From NCBI GenBank assembly GCA_017626145.1, contig JAGAJK010000067.1, forward strand, positions 1-49,701: DNA of 49,701 bases, in the 5' to 3' direction. Position numbers and translations under genes: made by a program. Source of the DNA: Clostridia bacterium (GTDB lineage: Bacteria; Bacillota; Clostridia; RGIG6154). The notes below the pieces were generated by a model. The model was not told the DNA's origin. It ran no database searches and was given only the letters and a program-made list of their open reading frames with translations. Positions 48,528 to 49,701 of this stretch are shown one piece after another. Each line of letters starts with the position of its first letter. Within the stretch, counting starts at the first letter, position 1.

Positions 48528-49403
48528 ATGAGTTTTATCAAAAAAATAACATCAAAGTTAATATACACAACTCTTACAGCAATCGCAGTTTTATCATGCA
48601 CTATGTCAGCTTTTGCTTACGACGGTATCGGTACTGTTACCGGTAGCGTAGTAAATGTAAGAAGCGGCGAAAGCATTTCTCATTCAGTTATCACAACTGT
48701 TTCAAAGGGCACAGAGCTTAATGTAATATCAAAAGGCGATGTATGGTCTAAGGTTCAGCTCCCTGACGGCAGAGAAGGCTACATAATAAACGATTACCTT
48801 TCAGTAGAATCAAAGGAAGGTGTTGTTACAGGAAGTGCAGTTAATGTAAGAAAGACTCCCGGTCTTGACGGTGAAATTATAGGTCTTGTTTATAAAGGAC
48901 AGACTCTTCCGGTTGTAGGCAGAGAAACCGAATGGGTTAACGTTGAATTCAACGGTCAGTTAGGCTGGATTTCAGCACAGTACATTTCAGATGCATTTGC
49001 ACAGTCTCTGACTGCAAGCTATAATCAGTCAAAGGGCGAACAGATTGTGTCCGAAGCAATGAAGCATGTTGGTAAGCCTTATGTTTACGGTGCATCAGGT
49101 CCTTCAGCGTTTGACTGTTCAGGATTTACGAGTTATGTATACAAACAGTATGGATACAATTTAAACAGAACAGCAGCAGGTCAGAATTCAAACGGTACAC
49201 AGGTTTCAAGAGCAGACCTTAAACCGGGCGATGTGGTACTTTTCTACGACAGAGGATATTCATCAATCGGTCACGCAGGAATTTATATCGGAAATGACCA
49301 GTTTGTTCACGCAAACAACGCAAGTACAGGCGTAATTGTTACAACAATTTCAAATTCACCTTACTACTCAACAAGATTTGTTTGCGGCAGAAGAATAGTT
49401 TAA
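48528..49403 (+). CDS. Secreted SH3-NlpC/P60 peptidoglycan endopeptidase
   Basis: A 291-residue exported cell-wall hydrolase. The start at 48528 (MSFIKK) follows AGGAAGG. The signal peptide ends at A30 (SAFA-YD). Two bacterial SH3 domains (about 34-95 and 98-157) bind the wall; each carries GSxVNVR and GW/GYI signatures. The NlpC/P60 domain covers ~175-291 with catalytic C197 (AFDCSGF), H249 (SIGHAGIY) and H261. It would cut the D-gamma-glutamyl-diaminopimelate bond in stem peptides during growth or separation. Single-gene unit with its own promoter and a downstream hairpin. Confidence 0.93.
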   Translation: MSFIKKITSKLIYTTLTAIAVLSCTMSAFAYDGIGTVTGSVVNVRSGESISHSVITTVSKGTELNVISKGDVWSKVQLPDGREGYIINDYLSVESKEGVVTGSAVNVRKTPGLDGEIIGLVYKGQTLPVVGRETEWVNVEFNGQLGWISAQYISDAFAQSLTASYNQSKGEQIVSEAMKHVGKPYVYGASGPSAFDCSGFTSYVYKQYGYNLNRTAAGQNSNGTQVSRADLKPGDVVLFYDRGYSSIGHAGIYIGNDQFVHANNASTGVIVTTISNSPYYSTRFVCGRRIV

Positions 49404-49417
49404 TAAAAAAGCTAAAG

Positions 49418-49456
49418 GGACTGTAAAAAATCATCGATTTTTTACAGTCCTTGTTA
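49418..49456 (+). terminator. Terminator of the NlpC/P60 gene
   Basis: GGACTGTAAAAAATC, an ATC loop, then GATTTTTTACAGTCC (ending 49450) and TTGTT: a perfect 15-pair stem 14 bases after the stop codon. Confidence 0.8.
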
Positions 49457-49481
49457 GGGAATAGGAAAAAATGTTTCAGAA

Positions 49482-49572
49482 CGGACGAACTGAGCTGTAA
49501 ATGCCTGTTCAAAGGCATTTACAGGTACCCGAAGCTGTACGATGGTACAGCGAGTTAGGTGAAGTTCGTTCG
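49482..49572. repeat. Three-way-junction intergenic element related to 12940-12988
   Basis: The outer stem CGGACGAACT/AGTTCGTTCG (49482-49491, 49563-49572) encloses two perfect hairpins: CTGTAAATGCC/GGCATTTACAG (49495-49524) and GCTGTAC-GATG-GTACAGC (49534-49551). The GTAC-GATG-GTAC core, the ACGAAC/GTTCGT outer stem and a trailing CGAGC are shared with the element at 12940. No gene is present between 49404 and the window end. Confidence 0.7.
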
Positions 49573-49641
49573 AGCAAAAAGGCTTACCTAATAGAAAAAA
49601 TATCGTACAAAAACGATATTTTTCCTTAAGTGTGTATTTAT

Positions 49642-49681
49642 TTTGTCAATTTTGACAAACTTATCACATTGTAGATACTAT
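49642..49681 (+). promoter_or_regulatory. Possible promoter with palindromic operator for a gene beyond the window
   Basis: TTGACA (49652-49657), 18 bases, TACTAT (49676-49681). The inverted repeat TTTGTCAA-TT-TTGACAAA (49642-49659) covers the -35 box. No downstream gene is in view. Confidence 0.4.
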
Positions 49682-49701
49682 TATTTAAGCCTTTTTGCGA
49701 T

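Overview
The window looks like a chromosome segment of a low-GC, anaerobic gut-type Clostridia (Oscillospiraceae/Ruminococcaceae-like). Reasons: AT-rich DNA with strong AGGAGG ribosome binding sites, sigma-A promoters of the TTGACA-17-TATAAT type, a T-box leader, the [FeFe]-hydrogenase maturase HydE, a split cobalamin-dependent methionine synthase, pectin/galacturonate catabolism, and large palindromic intergenic repeats of the kind common in gut Clostridia. The species cannot be fixed from sequence alone.

Layout. (1) 1-1.07 kb: start of a secreted protein (minus) and a gene-poor plus-strand stretch holding a triplicated GGAGGA motif, a structured segment and a terminator. (2) 1.08-12.75 kb: a pectin/oligogalacturonate locus. 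A divergent GntR/LacI-type regulator sits beside two tandem GH28-like beta-helix proteins and an EamA-like permease. Next to it, a second minus-strand operon runs GH4 alpha-galacturonidase, two paralogous serine hydrolases, UxaB, UxaA. None of the enzymes has a signal peptide, so the picture is import of short oligogalacturonates, intracellular trimming and de-esterification, then tagaturonate to altronate to 2-keto-3-deoxygluconate. (3) 13.2-16.2 kb: a YtrA-type regulator with an ABC exporter. (4) 16.3-18.8 kb: DAHP synthase behind a classical Phe/Tyr leader-peptide attenuator, divergent from an SGNH hydrolase. (5) 18.8-19.57 kb: repeat-rich gap. (6) 19.57-24.4 kb: DUF554, hydE, MetH reactivation domain and MetH core in one operon. 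(7) 24.5-31.2 kb: RluA-type pseudouridine synthase; a T-box controlling an XRE-cupin-acyl-CoA-ligase fusion; a large secreted endonuclease/exonuclease/phosphatase protein.

(8) 31.42-46.50 kb: a 15.07-kb integrative mobilizable element inserted at the 3' end of rpsI. It has a 15-bp direct repeat at both ends, subterminal inverted repeats, a tyrosine integrase, XRE regulators, MobC and a MOBP-type relaxase, TnpV and a winged-helix replication-type protein. The insertion has moved the apparent rpsI terminator to the far end of the element. Its cargo is a six-gene operon: AbiEi, AbiEii, NurA-like nuclease, HerA-like ATPase, GHKL (Hsp90-type) ATPase and a radical SAM protein. I regard this as the best candidate for an undescribed defence or nucleic-acid-processing system here. 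(9) 46.5-49.7 kb: rplM-rpsI, a CrtO-like membrane protein, a small conserved protein, a secreted SH3-NlpC/P60 peptidoglycan hydrolase, and a structured intergenic element related to one at 12.9 kb.

All functions are read from motifs and family memory; no database search was run.
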